Source: Bog-473 sp963706555 (GTDB lineage Bacteria; Actinomycetota; Acidimicrobiia; Acidimicrobiales; RAAP-2). From it: a stretch of 64,000 nt of DNA. A model generated the notes under the pieces. That model had not been told where the DNA came from and searched no databases. It saw only the letters and a list, made by a program, of their open reading frames with translations. Each line of letters opens with the position of its first letter. Position 1 is the first letter of the stretch. Positions 8,331-15,405 of the stretch are shown here, one piece after another. The stretch lies in NCBI GenBank assembly GCA_963706555.1, contig OY970164.1, positions 3,472,001 to 3,536,000 of the forward strand, in the 5' to 3' direction. Both the position numbers and the translations under genes were made by a program.

Positions 8331-9527
8331 ATGGTTGCTCCTGTGCCCTTGCCCACCCTGCTCTCGCAGTTACTGGTGGCTTTCACGATCGAGTTCGACA
8401 ACGAATTCGAGCACCGGATGGCGCATCGGACGGCCGCTGCCGGACGTGCGGCAGGCCCGGAGGGCGCTCCGTGGTTGGTGTCCCAGGTCATGTGGGTCAA
8501 CGTGATGCAGTATCTCGGCGGCCAGGGCATCAGTGTGGGCGAATTGCAAGCCCGATCAAGGACGAAGGCCGACTCCTTGTCCGGGTTGGAACGCTGGGGC
8601 TATCTGGTGGTGACGCCCGCTGCGGGGGAGGGAGGTGCGGGAGGAGCAAGTGGCGCGGGTCGTACGCGGGGAGCGAGTCGGGCTCACCTTCTGGCGCGGC
8701 CGACCGTTGCGGGTGAGGAGGCCCGGGCAATCTGGAGCCCGTTGGCCGCCGAGGTGGAGGCTCGATGGGTTCTGCGCTTCGGCCGCGAGGCAATCGAGCT
8801 TCTTCGTGAGGCCCTCGAGGCGGTGCGGGAACAATTCGACGCCAAGTTGCCGCGGTACCTCCCGATTGTCGCTCCGACTCAAAACGGGAAGGCTGCGGTG
8901 TCACTGCTGTCGGGCACGGCGGACCGTACCGACCCGGTGAACCGTACCGACCCGGTGAACCCTACCGAGGGAATCGGATCGGCGGCGGCAACAGCGCCGG
9001 ATGTCTCCGTCTTGCTGGCGCAGGTCCTGTTGCAGTTCGCACTCGACTACGAGGCGGATGCGAGAGTGTCGCTCACCATTGCCGCCAACACGTTGCGCGT
9101 CCTCCATGAGACCGGGGTAGCGGTTCGGGAGCTGCCGAGGTTGACCGGTGTGTCAAAGGAAGCGAACAGCATGGCGCTGGGGTTCTTGGTCAGGCGTGAC
9201 TGCGTCGTGCTCGAACCCGAACCTTCGGCTGGGCGAGGCAAGACGGCGCGGCTGACGCCGAAAGGCAAGTTGTCGCAAGAGAAGTATCACCGCCTGCTGG
9301 CCGAGACCCAGGAACGCTGGAGGGACCGATTCGGTCGGGCGAACATCGAACGCCTTCGACGCGCGCTCTTGCATGCCGTCGGAGATCCGGAACTTCTGCA
9401 GGAGTCAGCTCTCTTCGAGGGATTGACCCCTTATGCCGATGGGTGGCGGGCAGCGAGGAAGCCGGCCGAGACGTTGCCGCACTATCCGATGGTCCTTCAT
9501 CGTGGCGGCTATCCCGACGGCACCTGA
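8331..9527 (+). CDS. Two-module winged-helix-like protein, MarR-type
   Basis: 398 residues built of two related modules (about 1-170 and 215-385). Each begins with a hydrophobic helix (PTLLSQLLVAFTIEFDNEFE and VSVLLAQVLLQFALDYEAD), followed by a helix-turn-helix region (GISVGELQ... and GVAVRELPRLTGVSKEA), a beta-wing with GYLVV / DCVVLEPE, and a helical tail RFGREAIELLREAL / RFGRANIERLRRAL. This looks like an internal duplication of a MarR-like DNA-binding domain, so a single chain may do what a MarR dimer does. The linker (about 195-215) contains a duplicated 15-base unit at 8928-8957. ATG 8331 is preferred over an upstream TTG. It lies before the SRPBCC/ArsR group. Confidence 0.65.
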   Translation: MVAPVPLPTLLSQLLVAFTIEFDNEFEHRMAHRTAAAGRAAGPEGAPWLVSQVMWVNVMQYLGGQGISVGELQARSRTKADSLSGLERWGYLVVTPAAGEGGAGGASGAGRTRGASRAHLLARPTVAGEEARAIWSPLAAEVEARWVLRFGREAIELLREALEAVREQFDAKLPRYLPIVAPTQNGKAAVSLLSGTADRTDPVNRTDPVNPTEGIGSAAATAPDVSVLLAQVLLQFALDYEADARVSLTIAANTLRVLHETGVAVRELPRLTGVSKEANSMALGFLVRRDCVVLEPEPSAGRGKTARLTPKGKLSQEKYHRLLAETQERWRDRFGRANIERLRRALLHAVGDPELLQESALFEGLTPYADGWRAARKPAETLPHYPMVLHRGGYPDGT

Positions 9528-9532
9528 CGGAA

Positions 9533-9600
9533 CCAAAGACGCAGGGCCAAAGACGCAGGGCCAAAGACGCAGGGCCAAAGACGCAGGGCCAAAGACAGAT
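9533..9600. repeat. 14-bp tandem repeat, four copies plus a partial one
   Basis: CCAAAGACGCAGGG is repeated perfectly four times head to tail (9533-9588) and followed by a degraded fifth copy CCAAAGACAGAT. It begins six bases after the stop of the two-module regulator and ends about 20 bases before a candidate promoter. A minisatellite in the intergenic region; copy number may vary between strains. Confidence 0.85.
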
Positions 9601-9621
9601 GTCCAAAGAACCGAAAGGGGC

Positions 9622-9674
9622 TTGACAAGAGGGGTCTCGAATACAATCATATTATTGTACAAGGAAATGATTGT
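9622..9674 (+). promoter_or_regulatory. AT-rich promoter/operator region with two overlapping inverted repeats
   Basis: A marked AT-rich island in high-GC surroundings. It holds TTGACA (9622-9627), TACAAT (9642-9647), the inverted repeat TACAAT-N6-ATTGTA (9642-9659) and a second inverted repeat ACAATCAT-N16-ATGATTGT (9643-9650 with 9667-9674). The TTGACA-TACAAT spacing is only 14 bases, so the true -10 may be another nearby AT stretch. The likely binder is the ArsR-type repressor encoded just downstream. Confidence 0.6.
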
Positions 9675-9705
9675 GAAGAGTTGCCAACGAGAACAAGGAG
9701 CCCTC

Positions 9706-10222
9706 ATGACCGATACGACAGAGACCGCCCTCGGCGCAGAAACCGCGGATTTCATCCGGACCGTTTCGATCCAGGGCACAGCGGCGGCGCTTCGTGCCGC
9801 GATCACCACCGATGACGGCGTGAGCGGCTGGTGGATGCCCACCGTCAGTCCGGAGCCTGGTGTGTTGCGAATCAGCTTCGGCGACAAAGGCCTGGACGTC
9901 AGAGTCATGACGACGCCTGACTTGCCCGAAATTGGTCGTCTGGGACGTGGTGAGTTGCTCCGCCGAGCCGGACTGGGTGGGCACGACCATCGAGTTCTCC
10001 TCCGGCTCCGCCTCTGCTTCCGCCTCTGCTTCCGACGCAGACGGTCAAGCCGGCGCGGCCGGCGCAACCGATGCGGCCGGAGCGATCACGCTCGCCTTCG
10101 CACACCGCGGTCTGGGCGGTCTGCCCTGCGCCGAAAGCTGCTTCGCCGGGTGGACGCATTTCCTCCCGAGCCTCGTGTCGTTCGTCGAGAGCGCCACCGG
10201 TAACCCCGGGCGCTGGCGATAA
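9706..10222 (+). CDS. SRPBCC (Aha1-like) protein, frameshifted
   Basis: A START/SRPBCC-fold protein, about 171 residues if restored. The first part starts MTDTTETALGAE and reads to TTPDLPEI in one frame. The second part, VVWDVVSCSAEPDWVG ... AESCFAGWTHFLPSLVSF, is in the next frame and is the normal C-terminal half of the family. Removing one A from the AAA at 9929-9931 gives a continuous product reading DLPEL-VVWDV. This is one of several single-base insertions in the window, so sequencing error is as likely as real inactivation. The middle contains a Ser/Ala repeat. Stop is seven bases before the ArsR start. Function likely binding of a small hydrophobic ligand. Confidence 0.75.
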
Positions 10223-10229
10223 TGGACGC

Positions 10230-10553
10230 ATGACGGCCGAAGCTGCTGATCTGGTGCTGCGGGCCTTGGCTGATCCGACGCGGCGCACGATGCTGCGCCT
10301 GGTCCGCAATGACGAGCTCGCAGCAGGCCAGATCGCGGAGCATTTCCCCATGACCCAGCAAGCAGTGAGTCAACACCTGCAGGTGCTGCACCGGGCCGGC
10401 CTGCTCGAGGAGCGCCGGGAGGGAACGCGGAGGTTGTACCTGCTTCGTCCCGACGCCCTCGTTCCGGTCCGGGCCTTGTTGGACGAGCTGTGGCCCGATG
10501 CGCTCGACCGTCTCAAGCGCATCGTCGAAGAGGACAAAAGGGCCCTCTCGTGA
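10230..10553 (+). CDS. ArsR-family transcriptional regulator
   Basis: 107 residues, a winged helix-turn-helix of ArsR type. It starts LVLRALADPTRRTMLRLV, the recognition helix is in MTQQAVSQHLQVLHRAGLL, and the wing is EERREGTRRLYLLRP. There are no metal-binding CxC motifs, so it belongs to the group of ArsR proteins paired with SRPBCC (Aha1-like) partners. ATG 10230 follows a GATAAT -10 box (10218-10223) by six bases, so it may also have its own leaderless transcript. Its stop overlaps the start of the next SRPBCC gene (GTGA). It probably represses this group through the inverted repeats at 9642-9674. Confidence 0.9.
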   Translation: MTAEAADLVLRALADPTRRTMLRLVRNDELAAGQIAEHFPMTQQAVSQHLQVLHRAGLLEERREGTRRLYLLRPDALVPVRALLDELWPDALDRLKRIVEEDKRALS

Positions 10554-10978
10554 CCCCCGACCTGGTGGTGACAACGACGATCGAGGCAAGCCCGCAAGAG
10601 GTGTTCCCGTACCTTGTGCAACCGGACCTCCTCGTGCGCTGGCTGGGCACATGGGTGGACGTCGAGCCCCGGCCAGGCGGGATCTTCGCCATAGATATGG
10701 GCCAGACCCAAGTGCGGGGGTCCTACGTCGCCGTCGACCCGCCGCATCGCGTGGTGTTCACCTGGGGCATCCCGGGGAACGAGACACTGCCCGCGGGCTC
10801 GAGCACCGTCGAGATCGTGTTGCGGCCCGAGGGTGACGCCACCGTCGTCGAACTGACGCATCGGGACCTGCCGGTCGAACGACATGGGGACCACGGGCAG
10901 GGGTGGACGAGCCGCCTCGGCGATCTGGCCACCGTCCTTCATGAGCGGCACGAAGGAGGCGCCTCGTTCAGGGGATGA
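10550..10978 (+). CDS. SRPBCC (Aha1/AHSA1-like) domain protein
   Basis: 142 residues, complete SRPBCC fold: VTTTIEASPQEVFPYLVQPD, then the WLGTWVDVEPRPGG strand, GSYVAVDPPHRVVFTWG, and STVEIVLRPEGDATVVELTHRDLP with the C-terminal helix GWTSRLGDLATVL. The GTG start overlaps the ArsR stop by four bases, so translation is coupled. ArsR plus SRPBCC pairs are common in actinobacteria. The role is unknown; the hydrophobic cavity suggests a ligand. A second family member lies immediately before the ArsR gene, making an SRPBCC-ArsR-SRPBCC trio. Confidence 0.88.
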   Translation: MTPDLVVTTTIEASPQEVFPYLVQPDLLVRWLGTWVDVEPRPGGIFAIDMGQTQVRGSYVAVDPPHRVVFTWGIPGNETLPAGSSTVEIVLRPEGDATVVELTHRDLPVERHGDHGQGWTSRLGDLATVLHERHEGGASFRG

Positions 10979-11026
10979 GCGCCTCGAGGACATGGGCAAA
11001 GCGGACGCCGCCGCCGGATGTGCGTC

Positions 11027-11179
11027 GTTGTCCCACGCCCCGTTGGCGACGACGAGGTCGAACTCGTTCCATTCGACGTCGGGGTCGTTCCATCCCCGGG
11101 TGGATGCGGCTACCCCCCACTTCTCCAGCTCACCCCGCAAGAGGGGCCAGTCCGAGACGGCAACGACGAGTGAGGCACG
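11027..11179 (-). pseudogene. Remnant of an ATP-grasp-family protein (N-terminal piece)
   Basis: In this otherwise empty stretch the minus strand encodes about 50 residues that look like the N-terminal lobe of a RimK/glutathione-synthetase-like ATP-grasp protein: SLVVAVSDWPLLRGEL, EKWGVAASTRGWNDPDVEW and FDLVVANGAWDN. The WNDPxVxWxxFDLVVxxxAWD pattern is characteristic. No start codon is obvious, and beyond the WDN no frame continues the family, so the rest of the gene is gone, apparently replaced by the ArsR/SRPBCC group. Residual similarity rather than a working gene. Confidence 0.55.
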
Positions 11180-11217
11180 CGGGCGGAGCCGCCAGTGGGG
11201 GAGACGGCCAACCTTCG

Positions 11218-12180
11218 CTAGCTCCCGACCGGGAAGTGGCACGCCACCTCGTGGCCGGGAGCAATCTGGCGGAGCTCGGGGACTTCCTCGGCGCATCGAG
11301 CTTCGGCGCGTGGGCAGCGGGTGCGGAAGCGACATCCCGACGGGGGATTGATGGGGCTCGGCGGCTCTCCGGCGAGAATGACCGGGGTCCGGGTGACATC
11401 AGGATTCGGCTCGACCGCCGACGACAGCAACGCCTCGGTGTAGTGATGTGCCGGTGTCGCGTACAGGACATCCGAGGGCGCGACCTCGCACAAGCGACCG
11501 AGATACATGACGGCCACCCGGTCGCTCACGTTCTTGACCACCGCGAGGTCATGGGCGATGAAGAGGAGTGTCAGGTTGTGCTGTTCCTTGAGATCCTCGA
11601 GCAGATTGAGGATCTGCGCCTGGACGGAGACATCGAGGGCCGAGACGATCTCGTCACACACCAAGAGCTTCGGTTCGAGGACGAGCGCGCGGGCAATGCT
11701 GATGCGCTGACATTGGCCGCCCGAGAACTCCCGTGGGTAGCGGTTGCCGGCCACGTAGGGATCGATCCCGACCGAGTCGAGCATGGCATTGACCTTGGCC
11801 CGTCGCTCCTCCTTGGTTCCTATCTGCCAAATGGTGAGTGGTTCGGCCACGATGTCGGCCACGCGCCGCCGGGGATTCAGTGACGAGATCGGATCCTGAA
11901 AGATCATCTGCATCTCGGTGCGCATTTTGCGGAGGTCGCCCCGATCCAAGGACGTGAGCTCGGTTCCTTGGAAGGTGACCTTGCCCGACGTCGGCTTCTC
12001 CACCTGCACGATCGCCCGACCGGTCGTCGTCTTGCCGCAGCCCGACTCGCCGACCAGGCCGAGCGTCTCGCCCTCCTGCAAGGTGAAGCTGACTCCGGCC
12101 ACGGCCTGGACCGTGTTGCCACCCCGGGTGAAGGAGACGAAGAGGTCCTCGACGGTGAGCAGCGGGCTCGACGAGCTCAC
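11218..12180 (-). CDS. Peptide/oligopeptide ABC transporter ATP-binding protein (DppF/OppF type)
   Basis: 320 residues. Walker A GESGCGKTTTGRA, Q-loop region QMIFQDPISSLNPRR, signature EFSGGQCQRISIARAL, Walker B KLLVCDEIVSALD and the switch His in LLFIAHDLAVV. The C-terminal oligopeptide/dipeptide extension carries CRFRTRCPRAEARC, whose cysteines can hold an Fe-S cluster in this family. GTG 12180 overlaps the TGA of the partner ATPase. A glutamine replaces the usual basic residue in the signature (GGQCQR), which is common. It energises import with the second ATPase and the two permeases. Confidence 0.93.
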   Translation of the reverse strand: MSSSSPLLTVEDLFVSFTRGGNTVQAVAGVSFTLQEGETLGLVGESGCGKTTTGRAIVQVEKPTSGKVTFQGTELTSLDRGDLRKMRTEMQMIFQDPISSLNPRRRVADIVAEPLTIWQIGTKEERRAKVNAMLDSVGIDPYVAGNRYPREFSGGQCQRISIARALVLEPKLLVCDEIVSALDVSVQAQILNLLEDLKEQHNLTLLFIAHDLAVVKNVSDRVAVMYLGRLCEVAPSDVLYATPAHHYTEALLSSAVEPNPDVTRTPVILAGEPPSPINPPSGCRFRTRCPRAEARCAEEVPELRQIAPGHEVACHFPVGS

Positions 12181-13367
12181 ATGGGCTCCGTTCCCGCGGG
12201 ATCGCCGGAAGCGCCGGGTGCGCTGGAATCGTCGGGCGCCCCGGTCAGGGGGAACCAGCAGGCGTAGCTGTGTCCCGGGACCTCGCCTTCGATCAGGGGC
12301 GGCTTCTCGTGATGGCACTTGGTCTGTGCGTAAGGGCAGCGGGGTGCGAACGGACAGCCGGCGGGCGGCGATATGAGATCAGGTGGGCGGCCCTCGATGG
12401 CTTCGAGCCGGGTGTGGCTGGGATTGCCGATACGCGGGATGGAGCGGAGCAATGCCTCGGTGTACGGCATGGCCATCCGTGAGAAGAGCGTTCTGGTCGG
12501 GGCCCGTTCGACCACATTCCCGGCGTACATCACGATGATCTCGTCGGTCCGGGTGGCGACGACCCCGAGATCGTGGGTCACCAGGACCATGCCCATCTGC
12601 CGATCCCGTTGCAAGGTGCTCAACAGATCGAGGATCTGCGCCTGGACCGTGACGTCGAGTCCGGTGGTGGGCTCGTCCGCCATGAGCAGCCGTGGCGCGC
12701 ACGCCAGTGCGATGGCGATGATGACCCGCTGGCGCATGCCCCCCGAGAGTTGGTGCGGATAGGCGTCGAAACGTTCGACCGGGAACGGGATACCGACCTG
12801 CATGAGGAGGGAGAGTGCGGTCTCCTTTGCCTCGGCCCGGTCGAGTCTGAGATGGATTTTGAGCGACTCGGCGATCTGGTTGCCGATCCGTTGCACCGGG
12901 TTGAGCGAGGTCATCGGGTCTTGAAAGACCATGGCGATCTCAGTGCCCCAGAGGCGTCGGAGGTCTTTGGGCGAGGCGTTGAGGATTTCCTGGTCCTGGT
13001 AGCGGACTGATCCCGTCTGCGTGACGCCGCCGCGGGGGAGGAGCCCCATGATCGCCCGGGAGAGCACGGTCTTGCCCGAACCCGATTCACCCACGATGCC
13101 GAGCGTCTTGCCCCGTTCGAGTGCGAGCGAAACTCCTTGCACTGCGCGCAGCTCACCCTGCGGGGTGGCGAACGAGACCCGCAGGTCCTCGACCACGAGG
13201 AGGGGGGCGCCCACTGCACCTATCGCACCCGGCGCACCCGGCGCACCCGGCGCACCCGGCGCCGCCACGGCACCCGGACCGCCCACCGGCGGACGCCCAC
13301 CGCCCGGACCGCCCACCGGGCCCGGACCGCCCACCGGGCCCGGCGTTGCCATCGCGCCCGGGGTCAC
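12177..13367 (-). CDS. Peptide/oligopeptide ABC transporter ATP-binding protein (DppD/OppD type) with collagen-like leader
   Basis: About 396 residues. Residues about 60-320 are a normal DppD ATPase: Walker A GESGSGKTVLSRA, MVFQDPMTSLNPVQ, signature LSGGMRQRVIIAIAL, Walker B LLMADEPTTGLD, and MVLVTHDLGVV. The C-terminal oligopeptide/dipeptide domain has CPFAPRCPYAQTKC. The N-terminal 55-60 residues are odd: almost only Gly, Pro, Ala and Val in a collagen-like pattern (GPVGGPGPVGGPGG, then GAPGAPGAPGAIG). GTG 13367 overlaps the permease stop (GTGA); ATG 13352 is an alternative, and a GTG just before the conserved domain is not seen, so the leader appears to be translated. Confidence 0.9.
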   Translation of the reverse strand: MTPGAMATPGPVGGPGPVGGPGGGRPPVGGPGAVAAPGAPGAPGAPGAIGAVGAPLLVVEDLRVSFATPQGELRAVQGVSLALERGKTLGIVGESGSGKTVLSRAIMGLLPRGGVTQTGSVRYQDQEILNASPKDLRRLWGTEIAMVFQDPMTSLNPVQRIGNQIAESLKIHLRLDRAEAKETALSLLMQVGIPFPVERFDAYPHQLSGGMRQRVIIAIALACAPRLLMADEPTTGLDVTVQAQILDLLSTLQRDRQMGMVLVTHDLGVVATRTDEIIVMYAGNVVERAPTRTLFSRMAMPYTEALLRSIPRIGNPSHTRLEAIEGRPPDLISPPAGCPFAPRCPYAQTKCHHEKPPLIEGEVPGHSYACWFPLTGAPDDSSAPGASGDPAGTEPM

Positions 13368-14317
13368 AATTTCACCTCGGTCACGTCGAAGTAGGAGCGC
13401 AGCTTGTCGGCCACCACGTTGAGGCAGAACAGCAGCGAGAACATGGCCGCCGCCGGGAAGATGAGCAGCCAGGGGTTGTTCTGGCCGGGCCCGCCGGCCA
13501 GGAGGGAGGACCCCTCGTTGAGCATGTTGCCCCAGCTCGGGGTGGGTGGGGGCACGGAAAGGCCCAGGAAGGCCAGCGTGCCCTCGAGCACGATGACGGT
13601 GGCGACGGCGATCAACCCGAAGGAAACGACTGTCGGCAAGATGTTGGGCAGGATCTCGCGCCCCAATATCCGCGCGTCGCTCGCACCGAGCGCCTTCGCC
13701 GCCATGACGAAGTCCCGGCTGGCGTACGACAGGGTGGAAGCCCGAATGACCCGGAAGATCACCGGCGCGCTGAAGATCCCGATGACCAGGGTGATCTTCC
13801 AGAGCTGGTGGCCCCAGAACGAGCCGATGGCGATCACCGCCACCAGGGCGGGAAACGCCAGGACGGCGTAGGAGACCGTGTTCAAGAAAGTGTCGGTGCG
13901 CCCGCGGCGGTAGGCCGAGAGCATGGCGGGGATCCCCCCGAGGATCATGCCGATGGCCGTTCCGCCGAAGCCGACCACGAGCGACACACGGGCCCCGAAT
14001 AACAGGCGGCTGAAGATGTCGCGGTTGAGGTCGTCGGTCCCGAGCAGGTGCCCCCACGCGGGAGCGCCGTTCTGGGGGGCGGCGAAGTTCTGAAAGTCGG
14101 GATTCGGCAGCGGGAGCAGGTTGGCGAACACTGCCACGAGGATGATCAGGCCGATCCAGCCGGCGCAGATCCAGAAGTAGACGCCGAGCCTCTTTCTGCC
14201 TGCGGTGTCGGCGGCGGCACCCGGTCCGCCCGCTCCGCCCGCCCCACCCGACAGGAAGACCCCGTCGGGGCCCAGGGCGGAGGTGTCGTGGGGCAGGCCG
14301 GCTGCGAGCTCAGTCAC
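13364..14317 (-). CDS. Peptide/oligopeptide ABC transporter permease (DppC/OppC type)
   Basis: 317 residues. About six membrane segments; the first (VYFWICAGWIGLIILVAVFA) follows a Gly/Ala-rich N-terminus with an OppC_N region, and the periplasmic loop has HLLGTDDLNRDIFSRLLFGA, the standard start of the permease domain. The cytoplasmic EAA loop appears as YASRDFVMAAKALGASDARI, which docks on the ATPases. The GTG start overlaps the end of the DppB-type gene by eight bases. It forms a heterodimeric channel with that protein. Confidence 0.93.
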   Translation of the reverse strand: MTELAAGLPHDTSALGPDGVFLSGGAGGAGGPGAAADTAGRKRLGVYFWICAGWIGLIILVAVFANLLPLPNPDFQNFAAPQNGAPAWGHLLGTDDLNRDIFSRLLFGARVSLVVGFGGTAIGMILGGIPAMLSAYRRGRTDTFLNTVSYAVLAFPALVAVIAIGSFWGHQLWKITLVIGIFSAPVIFRVIRASTLSYASRDFVMAAKALGASDARILGREILPNILPTVVSFGLIAVATVIVLEGTLAFLGLSVPPPTPSWGNMLNEGSSLLAGGPGQNNPWLLIFPAAAMFSLLFCLNVVADKLRSYFDVTEVKL

Positions 14318-15257
14318 GGGCGATCCTCGGGTCGACGATGGTGAAGATGAAATCAAAAATGAAGTTGATCACCACGATGGCGACGGCCACCACCAGGGTG
14401 ATGCCCTGGACCACGGTGTAGTCGTCCTGATTGATGGCCGAAATGATTTGGAAGCCGAGCCCGGGCAATTGCAGGAGCAACTCGACCACGAACGTCCCTG
14501 CGATGAGCCCGCTGATGGTCACCCCGGCCGAAGCCAGGACGGAGACCGACGAGGGCCGCAAGGCATGGCGCCACATGATGCGCCGGTCCGAGAGCCCTTT
14601 GGACCGTGCCATGGTGATGAAGTCCTGCTGCAGCGTGGCGATCAGGTCGTTGCGCAGGAGCCGGAAGTAGATGACGATCCCGCCGAGTGCGAGCACGATC
14701 GACGGCAGGAGCATCGTGTGGATGTTCGACCAGAAGTTCTGGGTGAGCGGAACATAGGAGGCGGGTCCCGGGAAGATGTGCCAATGGACGGCGAAGAGGA
14801 GGACCAGAAGAGGGCCGATAACGAACGCAGGGAGCGCCAGCATGCCGAAGGCGACGCCGTTCGAGACCTGATCGAACGGTCGGTTCGGACGTCGGGAGGC
14901 GGACATGGCCAACGGGACGGCCACGATGAGCGCCATGATTTGGGAGATCACGATCAGCTCGATGTCGATGGGGAAGGACTCGGCGATGATGCTCGTCGTC
15001 GTCTGATGGGTGGTGAACGATTGGCCCAGGTTGCCCTGGAACACATGGCCGATCCAGACGAAGTACTGCATCCAGAGCGATTTATCGAGACCGAGTTGGT
15101 GGTCGAGGATGGCCCGGTTCTGCGGGGTGGCGTTGGGCCCGAGGATGGTGACGGCCGGGTTGCCGGGCAGAAGGTGGACCAGGAAGAACGACGCCACCGA
15201 GACGAAGAAGATGATGATGAGCAGGAGTACGAGGCGTTTGGCGATGTACTTGCCCAC
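14310..15257 (-). CDS. Peptide/oligopeptide ABC transporter permease (DppB/OppB type)
   Basis: 315 residues, about six membrane segments. It begins VGKYIAKRLVLLLIIIFFVS and has the family's FFLVHLLPGNPA stretch. The EAA-type loop is LQQDFITMARSKGLSDRRI. The GTG at 15257 has a good Shine-Dalgarno AAAGGGGG, and longer in-frame starts lack support. First gene of a four-gene operon (permease, permease, ATPase, ATPase). No substrate-binding protein is in the operon; the only candidate in the window is 40 kb away behind secG. The gene is divergent from the glycosyltransferase at 15406. Confidence 0.93.
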   Translation of the reverse strand: MGKYIAKRLVLLLIIIFFVSVASFFLVHLLPGNPAVTILGPNATPQNRAILDHQLGLDKSLWMQYFVWIGHVFQGNLGQSFTTHQTTTSIIAESFPIDIELIVISQIMALIVAVPLAMSASRRPNRPFDQVSNGVAFGMLALPAFVIGPLLVLLFAVHWHIFPGPASYVPLTQNFWSNIHTMLLPSIVLALGGIVIYFRLLRNDLIATLQQDFITMARSKGLSDRRIMWRHALRPSSVSVLASAGVTISGLIAGTFVVELLLQLPGLGFQIISAINQDDYTVVQGITLVVAVAIVVINFIFDFIFTIVDPRIARD

Positions 15258-15405
15258 TCTGGCGGCCCCCCTTTCGTCTCTTCGCCCTGCGTTTCGGGCC
15301 GCACGGGCCGCCCCGGCTGGCCGGCCGACCCGGGTGCGGCCAACCACTTGCGGTGTGCCACCGGGGTACCGGATTACCCGAGGCCCCGTGTCCTACTATG
15401 CGGCC

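Noticed and set aside
9533..9600. CRISPR-like array
   Set aside because: Units are 14 bases and contiguous, with no spacers and no cas genes.
10979..11217. Intact ATP-grasp gene
   Set aside because: Only the first 50 residues are recognisable; no start and no continuation.
13201..13366. Non-coding repeat region
   Set aside because: The repeat reads in frame as the Gly/Pro leader of the ATPase and overlaps the permease stop.
13368..14057. Extended N-terminus of the DppD-type ATPase upstream of 13367
   Set aside because: That stretch is the coding sequence of the permease in another frame; the GTGA overlap sets the start.
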